In this document: piece by piece, positions 52,546 through 61,669 of the stretch
How the letters are laid out: each line of letters begins with the position of its first letter
How positions within the stretch are numbered: the stretch's first letter is position 1
Source: Dyadobacter fanqingshengii
Lineage (GTDB): Bacteria > Bacteroidota > Bacteroidia > Cytophagales > Spirosomataceae
DNA length: 64,000 nt
Direction of reading: 5' to 3'
Assembly: GCF_023822005.2 (NCBI RefSeq)
Contig: NZ_CP098806.1
Coordinates: forward strand, 5,888,501 to 5,952,500
The notes under the pieces: model-generated
The model's input: the letters and a program-made list of their open reading frames with translations, nothing else
Databases searched by the model: none
What the model was told of the DNA's origin: nothing
Made by a program: the position numbers and the translations under genes

Positions 52546-55500
52546 TCAGAGTCCTGCCGTCGCTTCCGGGTTTACTTTTTTCAACAATTCCTCATAAACA
52601 ACGTCCATGATCGCCGTGCGAATGTTCAGCTGCGAGATCTTATTATTTTCCCTCGTCGGGTAAACGCGGTTGGATAAGAAAACATAATTCAACTTCCACG
52701 CCGGATCCGCCCAGGTCATAATTCCCGTGTAACCTGTGTGCCCAAAACTCGACGGACTCGCGTATTTAGGCGCATTTCCTGAATATTTGAATGTGGGCTT
52801 GTCGAAACCAATTCCACGGCGACTGCCCAATTCCGGATATTGGTAACGTGTAAATTCAATCAGCGCGTCTTTGCTCAACAACTGCTGACCCCCATAATAA
52901 CCCTGCTGCAAATACATTTGCCACACTTTCATTACATCATTGGCATCCCCAAACAAGCCCGCATGCCCGCTCAATCCGCCTAACATGGCAGCCGCTTCGT
53001 CATGAACCTGACCGTGTAATTGCGTCATCCTGAAAAACGTATCACGCTCGGTAGGAACAATGTCTTCCAGCTTGTAAAAACGTTTTGGGTTGAATGTTAA
53101 TGTGTTAGCACCCAGTTTATGGTAATAATGGTTTTTAAGATAATCTTCAAAGTTCTCGCCTGATAATGATTTTACGATCTGTGGGTAAAGGATAAAGGAA
53201 AGGTCGCTGTACACATAACCCTCTTTTTCATTCAAAGGAGAGTCGCGGATGGCTTCGAAAATCTTTTTATCATAATTCTTGAAGATAAAAAGGCTGTCGC
53301 CAACAACGGATGTAGGATATCTTTTCGACTGTTTCGTGCTAAAAGTCTTCTTCTTCCACGATCCGTCCGCATCCTGAGCTTCTTTCCAAAGGACAATAAA
53401 CGCTTTTAACCGCGCGCTATGCGTCAAAACGCGCCGCCATGGCAGGTCCGCCTTGTTCGACTTCCCAAAATCAGGCAAGTAATCCTTCATTGTAGCGTCC
53501 AGATCAAATTTTTTCTGATCCCACAGACTCATTAAGGCCAATGTGGAAGCCGTAATTTTGGTCACGGAGGCCAAATCGTAAAGATCTGTCAGTTTTACAT
53601 TCGTATTTCCTTCATAGGTGTGTTTTCCATAAGCCTTTCGGAAAAACACTTTCCCATCCTTTGCAAGTTGCACAACGCAGCCCGGTGTCGCTTTTTGGGT
53701 AAGCGCATTATTTGCGATGGAGTCAATTCTATAAGTAAGGATCTCAGAATCAAGTCCGAGTTCTTCTGGAATGGTGTATTTCAATCTTCCTATGGCAGGT
53801 GTTTCAATGCCGGAATTGTATGGAAATTGTGCATTCACGGTAACCGGCAGTTTTCCCTGTGCAGGAATGGCGCCAAAAATCAACTGCGCCGAAAGATCCT
53901 GTGTGTAAGGGGTTAATTGATAAGCCATTAACAAAGCGCGCGCATTTTCCGGCTTTTGTATTTTATTCAAAGAATAGGGATTGCCGAAAATAGAAACCAC
54001 AGCCTTATTGGAAGCGATCAATTCCTGCAAAACGGCATTCATTTGTTCTGTTAAGCCATAATTCGTCCGGGGCGAAATGCTGCCCAAATGCACGCCTACC
54101 AATAACAAATTGAATGCTTTCAACTTTTCGCGCAACTCAGTCACCTGCGTTTCGGTTGCTTTGGCGGGGATGTAGAAATGCTCAACGGTTGTGTAAAGGC
54201 CCAGTGTTTTCTGGAAAGTAGTAATGGTGTCCGCACCCAACGAAACAGAGGCAATTTTCAGCGTGTCCAGATCGCGCAATGGCAATAAGTCCTTGTCGTT
54301 TTTGAGAATTGTTAATGCTTTTTCTGTCAAAAGACGGTTTGTCAGTTCTGCCGATTTCGGGTTAAGGTCTTTGTATAAATTATTGAGATCGATCGGTTTG
54401 TAATGATTCAAGCCCGCCCATGCCTTGGCATGCAGCACTTTTTTGCAACGCGCATCAATTTCCGCCTGCGTTATTTTTCCTTCGGCAATGCTTTTCTTGA
54501 TTTCGGCAATCGACTTGGAAACGTCTTCGGTAAATTCCAGCAAATCCATCCCGGCTTCGAGGCCCATCGCATCGGCCCGTCCATTCGGGAAATATTTGGT
54601 AACCCCTTTCATATTCATTGCATCGGAATAGATCAGCCCATCAAATCCAAGCTGTTTTCTTAAAAGGTCCGAAACGATAGGTTTGGAAAGTGTTGAAGGT
54701 AAATTAGGCGTTTTATCCAGCGCCGGAATGCTCAAATGCGCAATCATCATGCCGCTAATTCCATTCGCAATCAATGCTTTGAAAGGATACAATTCCAAAG
54801 AATCCAGCCTGTCTGTATTGTGAGAAATTAAAGGAAGGTCATAATGCGAGTCTACGCCTGTGTCACCATGTCCGGGAAAGTGTTTGGCGCTGGTTAACAG
54901 GCCATTATCCTGCATTCCTTTCATATAGGCCACGGCTTTATCCGCAACTTTGTATTTATTTTCTCCAAATGAGCGAAAGCTGATAACCGGGTTATCGGGA
55001 TTGTTATTCACGTCCGCAACAGGCGCGAAATTAATATGCATCCCCAAACGTCTGGCTTGTTTCGCAAGTTGCGCACCCATTTCATAAATCAGATCATTGC
55101 TGCCCTGGATCGCGCCTAATGTCATTTGATATGGATAGCGAACCGTGCTATCGATCCGCATGGCCAGTCCAAATTCCGCATCCATCGCAATCAGCAGCGG
55201 CACTTTGGAAATGGATTGGTAAAAATTAGTCAGCTGCGCCTGCGGAACCGGCCCGCCCTGAAAAAACACAATCCCGCCCACCTTATTTTCCCGGATCAAC
55301 TTCTCAACCACAGCCGGATTGCTCGTTTTGGGGTCAATAACCGCCCTTTTCACATCCGAAACCGCCGCAACCATAATCAACTGCGCAATCCGCTCATCCG
55401 GCGTCAACGTAGCAAAAACCGAATCAACCCATTGCCGAGACTCGCTAGCCGCATTCTGCTGCAAAAAAGCCGGTGGCGCGGCGATTTGGGATTGGGAATC

Positions 55501-55557
55501 AGTGCTTGAAAGTCTTAACAAGAAAAGGAAAAGCAGTAGAAATGTGAATTTTTTCAT
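52546..55557 (-). CDS. Exported GH3 beta-N-acetylglucosaminidase-like / serine beta-lactamase-like fusion
   Basis: This protein of about 1003 residues starts at ATG 55557 (MKKFTFLLLFLFLL, signal peptide); ATG 55569 would add four residues. The N-terminal part (about 45-390) is a GH3 domain with the NagZ motif KHFPGHGDTGVDSH and the nucleophile region YSDAMNMKG. A GH3 C-terminal-like domain follows (about 430-590). The last 390 residues are a class C beta-lactamase/penicillin-binding domain with SxxK in ASVTKITA and YSDLS as the YxS-type motif. It likely acts on peptidoglycan in the periplasm, joining sugar-bond and peptide or ester cleavage in one chain. Confidence 0.92.
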   Translation of the reverse strand: MKKFTFLLLFLFLLRLSSTDSQSQIAAPPAFLQQNAASESRQWVDSVFATLTPDERIAQLIMVAAVSDVKRAVIDPKTSNPAVVEKLIRENKVGGIVFFQGGPVPQAQLTNFYQSISKVPLLIAMDAEFGLAMRIDSTVRYPYQMTLGAIQGSNDLIYEMGAQLAKQARRLGMHINFAPVADVNNNPDNPVISFRSFGENKYKVADKAVAYMKGMQDNGLLTSAKHFPGHGDTGVDSHYDLPLISHNTDRLDSLELYPFKALIANGISGMMIAHLSIPALDKTPNLPSTLSKPIVSDLLRKQLGFDGLIYSDAMNMKGVTKYFPNGRADAMGLEAGMDLLEFTEDVSKSIAEIKKSIAEGKITQAEIDARCKKVLHAKAWAGLNHYKPIDLNNLYKDLNPKSAELTNRLLTEKALTILKNDKDLLPLRDLDTLKIASVSLGADTITTFQKTLGLYTTVEHFYIPAKATETQVTELREKLKAFNLLLVGVHLGSISPRTNYGLTEQMNAVLQELIASNKAVVSIFGNPYSLNKIQKPENARALLMAYQLTPYTQDLSAQLIFGAIPAQGKLPVTVNAQFPYNSGIETPAIGRLKYTIPEELGLDSEILTYRIDSIANNALTQKATPGCVVQLAKDGKVFFRKAYGKHTYEGNTNVKLTDLYDLASVTKITASTLALMSLWDQKKFDLDATMKDYLPDFGKSNKADLPWRRVLTHSARLKAFIVLWKEAQDADGSWKKKTFSTKQSKRYPTSVVGDSLFIFKNYDKKIFEAIRDSPLNEKEGYVYSDLSFILYPQIVKSLSGENFEDYLKNHYYHKLGANTLTFNPKRFYKLEDIVPTERDTFFRMTQLHGQVHDEAAAMLGGLSGHAGLFGDANDVMKVWQMYLQQGYYGGQQLLSKDALIEFTRYQYPELGSRRGIGFDKPTFKYSGNAPKYASPSSFGHTGYTGIMTWADPAWKLNYVFLSNRVYPTRENNKISQLNIRTAIMDVVYEELLKKVNPEATAGL

Positions 55558-55581
55558 GAATTGGGACATAATAGGAATCAG

Positions 55582-55619
55582 TTTCCAAAGTTTGGAAAAC
55601 CAATTGATTAATCCAATGG
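55582..55619. promoter_or_regulatory. Operator-like palindromes upstream of the GH3 fusion gene
   Basis: TTTCCAAAGTTTGGAAA (55582-55598) is a perfect palindrome around one base, just before the start codon. A second, imperfect palindrome CCAATTGATTAATCCAATGG (55600-55619) adjoins it. They suit a dimeric regulator, which is not identified. Confidence 0.4.
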
Positions 55620-55656
55620 AAACTATTGTCTAACTAAATGTTTGACGAGCGTTTAT

Positions 55657-56844
55657 TCAAAAAACCAGCCCCAAAACAAGCCCTCCGATAATGATCACAT
55701 AGGACGGAACTTTTGAAAAAGTGAGAACCAGGATCGTGCAAATGACTGTGAACAGTGGTTGCCAGTGATTCATCATGGGTTGGAAAAGGGAGATGGCGGC
55801 GGCGATGGTGAGGCCGCAGCTGGCGGCGTGGATGCCTTCGAGCGAAGCGCGGATCCCTCTGTATTTTTTGAGCTGGGCCCAAAAGGGATAGGCGAAAAAG
55901 ATGAAGAATGTTCCCGGGAGAAAAATGCCTGCCGTGGCGACAAAGCCACCGATGATCTGTCCGGTTATGCCGGCCGATTGCAGGGATATACTTCCTACGA
56001 ATGTGGCAATGGAGAAAACCGGGCCGGGCACGACTTGCGTTAAGGCCATTCCCGCCAGAAATTCCTGGTCGGTGAGGTAATGTTTAAATTCTACAAACTC
56101 GTTGTAAAGGATTGGGATCAGCACCTGGCCGCCTCCGAAAACCAGACTGCCGTTCCGGTAGAAGTTTTCAAAAAGCCTGACAGGAAGTGAATTGGTCACC
56201 TTTCCGACAATTGCCGCAGCGATCAGCACCGAAATCCAGAAAATAATGGGCCGCCACAAAATCCGGATCGGACCTTTTTCCATGACCTCGTGTTTTTTGA
56301 AATTTAATGCTGCGGCCATGCCACCCGTAATAATGAGCACCGGCGTCATGTAAGGCGAAGGATACATGTAAGCGAGGATCGTGGAAATGATCAGAAAAGA
56401 CCAGCCCTGGGTGTTATGGATGACTTTCCGGGCGATGGACGATGCTCCGTACATTAAAAACGCCACGGCCATTGGCCCTACAAATTTCGTGAATTGCAAA
56501 GAGATCGAATGCCGTTCCAGATAATGGATGCCGATCGCGGCCATCGTCATCAGGATCATTGCGGGCAGCGACCATACGATAAGTGTCAGGTAAGCAAGCG
56601 GTTGCCCTCCGATTTTCAGTCCGATGGCCGTAACTGTTTGCGTTGAGCTGGGGCCAGGCAAAACAGAGCACAATGCTTGTAATTCCAGCAATTCTTCTTC
56701 CGAAATGTATCGTCTTTTCCGCACCAGCCTTTCAATCATCATCATTAAATGCACCTGAGGCCCCCCAAATGCGGTTACTGACAGCAAGAGGATGTCCATC
56801 AGGTAAATGATGTAACGAAAGCGGCGGATAGGGGGCTGGGCCAA
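55657..56844 (-). CDS. Chromate transporter (ChrA/CHR family)
   Basis: The 395-residue membrane protein has two homologous halves with about 10-12 helices. It carries the CHR signatures TAFGGPQVHLMM with LPGPSSTQTVTAIG in the first half and GNGSLVFGGGQVLIPI-like RNGSLVFGGGQVLIP with TQVVPGPVFSIATFVG in the second. Family members export chromate or act as anion carriers. The likely start is TTG 56844, since the first helix would be cut by the next ATG (56799). It lies 13 bp after a 2OG-Fe(II) oxygenase gene. Confidence 0.9.
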   Translation of the reverse strand: MAQPPIRRFRYIIYLMDILLLSVTAFGGPQVHLMMMIERLVRKRRYISEEELLELQALCSVLPGPSSTQTVTAIGLKIGGQPLAYLTLIVWSLPAMILMTMAAIGIHYLERHSISLQFTKFVGPMAVAFLMYGASSIARKVIHNTQGWSFLIISTILAYMYPSPYMTPVLIITGGMAAALNFKKHEVMEKGPIRILWRPIIFWISVLIAAAIVGKVTNSLPVRLFENFYRNGSLVFGGGQVLIPILYNEFVEFKHYLTDQEFLAGMALTQVVPGPVFSIATFVGSISLQSAGITGQIIGGFVATAGIFLPGTFFIFFAYPFWAQLKKYRGIRASLEGIHAASCGLTIAAAISLFQPMMNHWQPLFTVICTILVLTFSKVPSYVIIIGGLVLGLVF

Positions 56845-56857
56845 GCGTTTTTGCAGG

Positions 56858-57814
56858 TTATTTTTTTAAACCCAGTTCTCTCAATCGTTCATCCAGAAAT
56901 TCACCCGCTGTCATATTGGTATATAATTTAGGAAACTCCTGAGATACACAATTTTCCAGACTCGTGAGATCCATATCAGCCCGCGGATGCATAAAAAACG
57001 GGATGGAATAACGCGAAGTGCCCATCTTCTCGCGAGGCGGGTTTACAACCCGGTGAATGGTCGACTTTAATTTGTGGTTCGTAAGCCGATCCAGCATATC
57101 ACCAACATTGACTACGATCTGATCGGGCAGTGCGGTGATAGCAATCCATTCTCCGTCGCGGCGAAGCACTTCCAGTCCTTCTGCACTGGCGCCCATTAGC
57201 AATGTAATGAGGTTAATGTCGCCGTGTGCGGCCGCGCGAACCGCTCCTTCGGGCACAAGTTCAGGATTTGGAATTGGGAAATAATGTAATGCACGGAGCA
57301 AGCTGTCGCCATTTTTGACCTTATCTTCAAAATAATCCTCCGGTAAATTCAGATAGATCGCAATTGCTCGCAGGAGCATTTTGCCTGCATTTTCGAATGT
57401 TTGGTAAACTTCTAATGTATATTTTTCAAAATCGGGAAGCTCTTCCGGGAAGATGTTCGAAGGCATGCTGCCGATCGGATCGGGTTGCCCGATGTGATAG
57501 AATTCCTTCAAATCGGCCACTTTGAAGCCTTTTGCGGTTTCTTTCCCTTTGCCGATATAACCTCTTTGCCCAAACAATTCGGCAAATTCATACTTCTTCT
57601 TCACCTCATCCGGCAATGTGAAAAATTGCTTTACGATGTCGTAAAGCTCGTTCCTTAATGTTTCGCTGAGGCCGTGATTTTTTATTGCTACAAATCCAAT
57701 GTTGGTAAAGGCATCACCCAGGTCAGCTACAAACTGCTTTTTCTGCTCAGCGTTTCCGGAGGTGAAATCGGCCAAATCCAGCGAAGGGACTTGATTTAAT
57801 AATGCTGGTTCCAT
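56858..57814 (-). CDS. 2-oxoglutarate/Fe(II)-dependent oxygenase (isopenicillin N synthase-like)
   Basis: The 318-residue protein has the DIOX_N domain (about 10-120) and the 2OG-FeII oxygenase core. The iron-binding triad is His197, Asp199 (AAHGDINLITLL) and His254 (STIHRV), and Arg268-x-Ser (SRYS) would bind 2-oxoglutarate. The family oxidises small molecules and some members make ethylene or antibiotics; the substrate here is unknown. It is probably co-transcribed with the chromate transporter gene 13 bp downstream. Confidence 0.9.
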   Translation of the reverse strand: MEPALLNQVPSLDLADFTSGNAEQKKQFVADLGDAFTNIGFVAIKNHGLSETLRNELYDIVKQFFTLPDEVKKKYEFAELFGQRGYIGKGKETAKGFKVADLKEFYHIGQPDPIGSMPSNIFPEELPDFEKYTLEVYQTFENAGKMLLRAIAIYLNLPEDYFEDKVKNGDSLLRALHYFPIPNPELVPEGAVRAAAHGDINLITLLMGASAEGLEVLRRDGEWIAITALPDQIVVNVGDMLDRLTNHKLKSTIHRVVNPPREKMGTSRYSIPFFMHPRADMDLTSLENCVSQEFPKLYTNMTAGEFLDERLRELGLKK

Positions 57815-57838
57815 AAAATCCTTTTTTATGCAAAGTAA

Positions 57839-57870
57839 AAACTATCCGCAGACAAGTCCGCAGATAGTTT
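57839..57870 (-). terminator. Terminator after the sugar-phosphate isomerase gene
   Basis: Two 15-base arms (57839-57853 and 57856-57870) pair completely on the minus-strand transcript if two G-U pairs are allowed. A short T-run (TTTTTAC) follows. On the plus strand the same places are mismatches, so it is directional. Confidence 0.8.
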
Positions 57871-57903
57871 AGATACTTTTCCAGAAAGATTAATGTTGTA
57901 ACC

Positions 57904-58758
57904 CTATTCCTTAATCCCTTTGATATAAGCAATCGTTTGAGGAATCTGTTTCAAATAAGACGGGCTCTCATCCTCAATAAAGTAATGTTTAATTCCAACT
58001 TTTTTTGCCGCTTTCAATGTGGCTGGAATGTCGATGGAACCGGTTCCTAATGCCACGTCATTCGTAGTTGGCGTGCCGCCGGACAGGTTACCGACCACAC
58101 CTTTTTTGAGGTCTTTCAAGTGCATTAGTTTCCAGCGCGTTGGATATTTCAGCAGCAGTTTTGCGGGATCCTGGCCAGGAAACGCCGTCCAAAGCACGTC
58201 CATTTCAAAATTTACATATTCGGGATTGGTGTTTTTAACAATGTAATCAAACAATGTCCCGTCTTCGTAAGGCTCAAACTCGTAACCGTGGTTGTGGTAA
58301 GTCAGCTCAATGCCCGCTTCTTTGAGCTCTTTGCCTGCCTTGTTGAAGTCAGCCACTGCTTTTTTAGCCGTTTCGAGATCGAATTTGCCTTTGTGAGGAA
58401 TCCAGGCGACCATTACATATTTGGCGCCCAAAACTTTTGCGTCTTTGATCGTTTGTTCGCTGCTCTCGGCCAGCTTGTTGTAATCCGCACCAATGGAGAC
58501 CATCTTAATGCCTCGTTTATCCAGCTGCTTGCGCAACTCTTCCGTCGTCATGCCTTTGATCGGACCACCTTCCATTTCGGTCACACCCAATGACTTGATC
58601 GTGTCCAATGTCGCCTCGATCCCCTTGTCCCAGCTTCCGCGGAATGTGTAGGCCTGCAGGCCGATTGGATTTGTGTAAACATTGCCTTGGGCTAAAAGAT
58701 CGGTCTGGCTCATCAAGGCTGCGGCTGCAAAAAGACAGGTTTTTAACAGTTTGTTCAT
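57904..58758 (-). CDS. Exported sugar phosphate isomerase/epimerase-like TIM-barrel protein
   Basis: The start is set at ATG 58758 (MNKLLKTCLFAAAALMSQ), giving 284 residues with a signal peptide ending near LLAQ; a GTG at 58821 would hide this signal. The xylose-isomerase-like TIM barrel shows likely metal ligands in YHNHGYEFEP, NFEMDVLW, MHLKDL and FIEDESPS. Exported members of this family are frequent in Bacteroidota and Planctomycetes and act on sugars or inositols; the substrate is unknown. A palindrome lies directly upstream. Confidence 0.88.
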   Translation of the reverse strand: MNKLLKTCLFAAAALMSQTDLLAQGNVYTNPIGLQAYTFRGSWDKGIEATLDTIKSLGVTEMEGGPIKGMTTEELRKQLDKRGIKMVSIGADYNKLAESSEQTIKDAKVLGAKYVMVAWIPHKGKFDLETAKKAVADFNKAGKELKEAGIELTYHNHGYEFEPYEDGTLFDYIVKNTNPEYVNFEMDVLWTAFPGQDPAKLLLKYPTRWKLMHLKDLKKGVVGNLSGGTPTTNDVALGTGSIDIPATLKAAKKVGIKHYFIEDESPSYLKQIPQTIAYIKGIKE

Positions 58759-58784
58759 ATAGTAATGGTTTTGTTTGTTCTTGT

Positions 58785-58802
58785 TTGGTGCCAGGGCACC
58801 AA
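58785..58802. promoter_or_regulatory. Perfect 18-bp palindrome upstream of the isomerase gene
   Basis: TTGGTGCCAGGGCACCAA has perfect 8-bp arms around AG and lies 27 bp before the start codon. There is no T-run beside it, so an operator is more likely than a terminator. Confidence 0.4.
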
Positions 58803-58834
58803 CTTGCATAAAAGCCAGCACAGCTTCGGTTATA

Positions 58835-60211
58835 CTAAAACCCGTCCGCCTTGATCTGCTTTTCGGTCACTTCACCATATTTCTTTACCGATTCACGGAT
58901 TTCACTGGCTTTACCGATCATGACAAATTGCAGTTTGTCTTTTGGGAAATATGTGGCGATGATTTGTTTCGTTTGCTCGGTCGTCAGACCGTCCACTTTT
59001 GCCTGGAATGTATTGATGTAATTTTCGTCGAAATTGTAAATATGCATATCGGTGAGCAACCTTGCAAGTGCGCCTGCGGACTCGTATGCGGGTGGAAAGC
59101 TGCCTTTTACGTATGCTTTGGCCGATTTCAGGATCTCGTCATTGATCCCCGTTTTGTGTAAACTATCCAAAACTTGCAGCGCCATATCAACAGCCGGAAC
59201 GGTCGTTGAGTTTTTGGTAAATGTGCTGATCGCAAATGTTCCTGCAAATTTGTAACGCGTAAAACCACTTCTCGCGCCATAAGTAAGTCCTGAATTAACC
59301 CGCAATGCGTCATTCAGCCATGAAGTGAATCGACCGCCAAGAATAGTATTAACAACCAGAACGGGTACATAATCCGCTGAATTATAGTCAATTCCCTTTC
59401 CGCTAATAGAGAATGTGGTTTCTCTTGCATCAGGCTTGTCAACAAGCAGTACGCGGCTTTTTTCAAATTCCAGATTGGGTGCAACGCGCTTCACCATCCG
59501 GTAAGGCGCTGTTTTCCAGTTGCCGAACATTGCGGTCACTTTTTTCTTCATATCAGCTGCTTTAAAATCACCTACAATGGCGATGGCTCCGCGTCCGGAA
59601 GTGTAATTGCCTTCGTAAAAAGCCTTTGCATCTGCTGCCGACAGTTTTTCAATGGTCACCGGAGTTCCGCCGCCGGGTGTCGCGTAAGGAAAATCTTTGA
59701 ACATGAATGCGTTCATGTAAGCGTTGATCACCGCCCGTGGGCTTTCCTTTTCTCTGACAAGTTCCTGCGTGAGACGTTGCTTATGCTTGTCAAATTCTGT
59801 TTTATCAAAAACCGGGTGCATGATCACTTGCTGAATGATATCGAAAAGCTTTTCCTGGTCTTTGGTCGCAAAAGAGGATGTCAAACCGGCCGCGTCTTTA
59901 CCTGCATAAGTGTTAATGCTTGCGCCCACAAAGTCGGTCATTTCTTCGATTTGTGGTTTGGTGTATTTTTCAGTGCCAAAAAGCAGTGCGTCTGCGGTTA
60001 TGCCTGCGAGTCCGTAACGTTCGCCATCATTGATAGAGCCAGCTTCGAAAACGGCTGAAACATTGATGAGCGGGACTTCGTGCTGTTCCATCAGGAAAAT
60101 GGTCAAGCCGTTTTTAAGCTTGAATTTTTCGAAAGGCGGGACTTTAAAATTGTTTTGTGCAGAGGCCGTAAGCGTAAGCAGCGCCAGAAACACAAATAAT
60201 ATCTTTTTCAT
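58835..60211 (-). CDS. M16-family peptidase homologue, non-catalytic subunit
   Basis: The 458-residue protein has a signal peptide (FVFLALLTLTASAQ) and two M16 domains. The zinc-binding HxxEH is missing: the site reads GLAGITADALLFG where active members have GLAHxxEH. The C-terminal Arg/Tyr-bearing half (SGLTYGARSGF) is kept. It should pair with the active M16 peptidase encoded 40 bp upstream, as in two-chain M16 enzymes. Location is periplasmic. Confidence 0.92.
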   Translation of the reverse strand: MKKILFVFLALLTLTASAQNNFKVPPFEKFKLKNGLTIFLMEQHEVPLINVSAVFEAGSINDGERYGLAGITADALLFGTEKYTKPQIEEMTDFVGASINTYAGKDAAGLTSSFATKDQEKLFDIIQQVIMHPVFDKTEFDKHKQRLTQELVREKESPRAVINAYMNAFMFKDFPYATPGGGTPVTIEKLSAADAKAFYEGNYTSGRGAIAIVGDFKAADMKKKVTAMFGNWKTAPYRMVKRVAPNLEFEKSRVLLVDKPDARETTFSISGKGIDYNSADYVPVLVVNTILGGRFTSWLNDALRVNSGLTYGARSGFTRYKFAGTFAISTFTKNSTTVPAVDMALQVLDSLHKTGINDEILKSAKAYVKGSFPPAYESAGALARLLTDMHIYNFDENYINTFQAKVDGLTTEQTKQIIATYFPKDKLQFVMIGKASEIRESVKKYGEVTEKQIKADGF

Positions 60212-60251
60212 CTTTTAAATGTTATGAATGAATGTCGGTGTAAAGAGGGTG

Positions 60252-61571
60252 TTATTTAGCTTTCTCGGGAAGGAGATAGCCCACGGTTCGGTTGCGGTCG
60301 GTGAAATATTTGGCGGCAACGCGCTTAATGTCTTCCACGGTCACTTTTTTATACAAATCCGGTGCTTCGAACATCTTTTTATAATCCCCAAAAAACACGT
60401 CATAACTGCCGAGACTGTTGGCTTTACCATTAATGGTTTCCAATGTGTGATAAAATTCCATCAGCTTCTGATTTTTCACTTTTTGAAGTTCTTCATCTTT
60501 CACTCCGTTTTTAATCACCATATCAATTTGATTATCAATGCCTTTTTCCAGATCCGGCGCAGTAACATTGTTTCCTGCAATGGCATAAATGATGAAAAGG
60601 CTAGGATCAAAACTTTGATCCGTGAAACTGGAAACATTGGTTGCTAATGTGGAATCCATCACCAGCGACTTGGTAAGGCGGGACGAATTGCCGGAGGTTA
60701 GCAAGCTGCTTAATAAATCCAGCGCATAAAAATCTTCATGTTTCGTTTCTGGCACGTGGTAGGCCATCAGAATGTTCGGTGTTGCAATGTCCTTATAAGC
60801 CGTAACGCGTCTTTCGCCATTTTGAGTCGGTTCAACAGTCCTTATTTTAGGTGGTAACCCTCTAGCCGGAATGGGCGCCATGTATTGATCAGCCATTTTT
60901 TTTACCTGTTCCAAAGTCACATCGCCAACCACAACCACCGTCGCATTATTGGGTGAATAGTAAGTTTTGAAATAGTTTTCCAAATCCTCCTGCGTCCAGC
61001 TTTTAATGTCTGATTCGAACCCGATCACCGGAAACATATACGGATGTTCCTGAAAAGCGGTGGATTGCACCAGCTCGCCGATAAGCCTGTAATTGCTGTT
61101 TTCCAAACCCGTGCTGCGTTCCGAAAGCACCACGCCGCGTTCGCTTTCCACCATTTTCGGGTCAATGGACAAGCTGGCGATGCGGTCGGATTCCAGTTTG
61201 AAGATGGGTTCCAACGCATCTTTTTGAAACCAGTCGGTGTAAACGGTCACATTCTCCGATGTATAAGCATTGTTAGAACCACCGTTGGCTTCCATAAAAC
61301 GGTCAAATTCTTTCGGGCCGAAATTTTTGGAACCGTTGAACATCATATGCTCGAAGAAATGGGAAAGGCCCGTAATGCCGTGCACCTCATTGCGCGAGCC
61401 CACTTTCCAGAACAAATACATGTTCGCATTGGGAATGGATTTGTCTTCCAGCACGAGGAATTTCATGCCGTTCTCCAATGTGAAAGTCTTCACATCTTCT
61501 GGTTTTGTTTGTGCAAAAGACATCCCGACACCGGCCATGAGCGCGGCGGTTAGCAGTATTTTCTTTATCAT
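60252..61571 (-). CDS. M16-family zinc peptidase, catalytic subunit
   Basis: The 439-residue protein has a signal peptide (MIKKILLTAALMAGVGMSFAQ). The inverted zinc motif is HFFEH (71-75), with the third ligand Glu151 at the spacing normal for the family (RGVVLSERS). It degrades peptides in the periplasm, probably as a heterodimer with the next gene's product. The order catalytic then non-catalytic subunit is conserved in many Bacteroidota as far as I know. Confidence 0.95.
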   Translation of the reverse strand: MIKKILLTAALMAGVGMSFAQTKPEDVKTFTLENGMKFLVLEDKSIPNANMYLFWKVGSRNEVHGITGLSHFFEHMMFNGSKNFGPKEFDRFMEANGGSNNAYTSENVTVYTDWFQKDALEPIFKLESDRIASLSIDPKMVESERGVVLSERSTGLENSNYRLIGELVQSTAFQEHPYMFPVIGFESDIKSWTQEDLENYFKTYYSPNNATVVVVGDVTLEQVKKMADQYMAPIPARGLPPKIRTVEPTQNGERRVTAYKDIATPNILMAYHVPETKHEDFYALDLLSSLLTSGNSSRLTKSLVMDSTLATNVSSFTDQSFDPSLFIIYAIAGNNVTAPDLEKGIDNQIDMVIKNGVKDEELQKVKNQKLMEFYHTLETINGKANSLGSYDVFFGDYKKMFEAPDLYKKVTVEDIKRVAAKYFTDRNRTVGYLLPEKAK

Positions 61572-61609
61572 TTGGTTATGCTTTGTTAATTGATGTGTAA
61601 TGATAGCGA

Positions 61610-61637
61610 TTGGATTTAAATCTATCCACTACTTTTG
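61610..61637 (+). promoter_or_regulatory. Possible promoter of the endonuclease/phosphatase gene
   Basis: TTG (61610-61612), a 17-bp spacer and TACTTTTG (61630-61637) fit the Bacteroidota pattern, 33 bp before the start codon. Confidence 0.4.
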
Positions 61638-61669
61638 GGTCTTCCATATCCTGAAACCTTAAATTCTTT

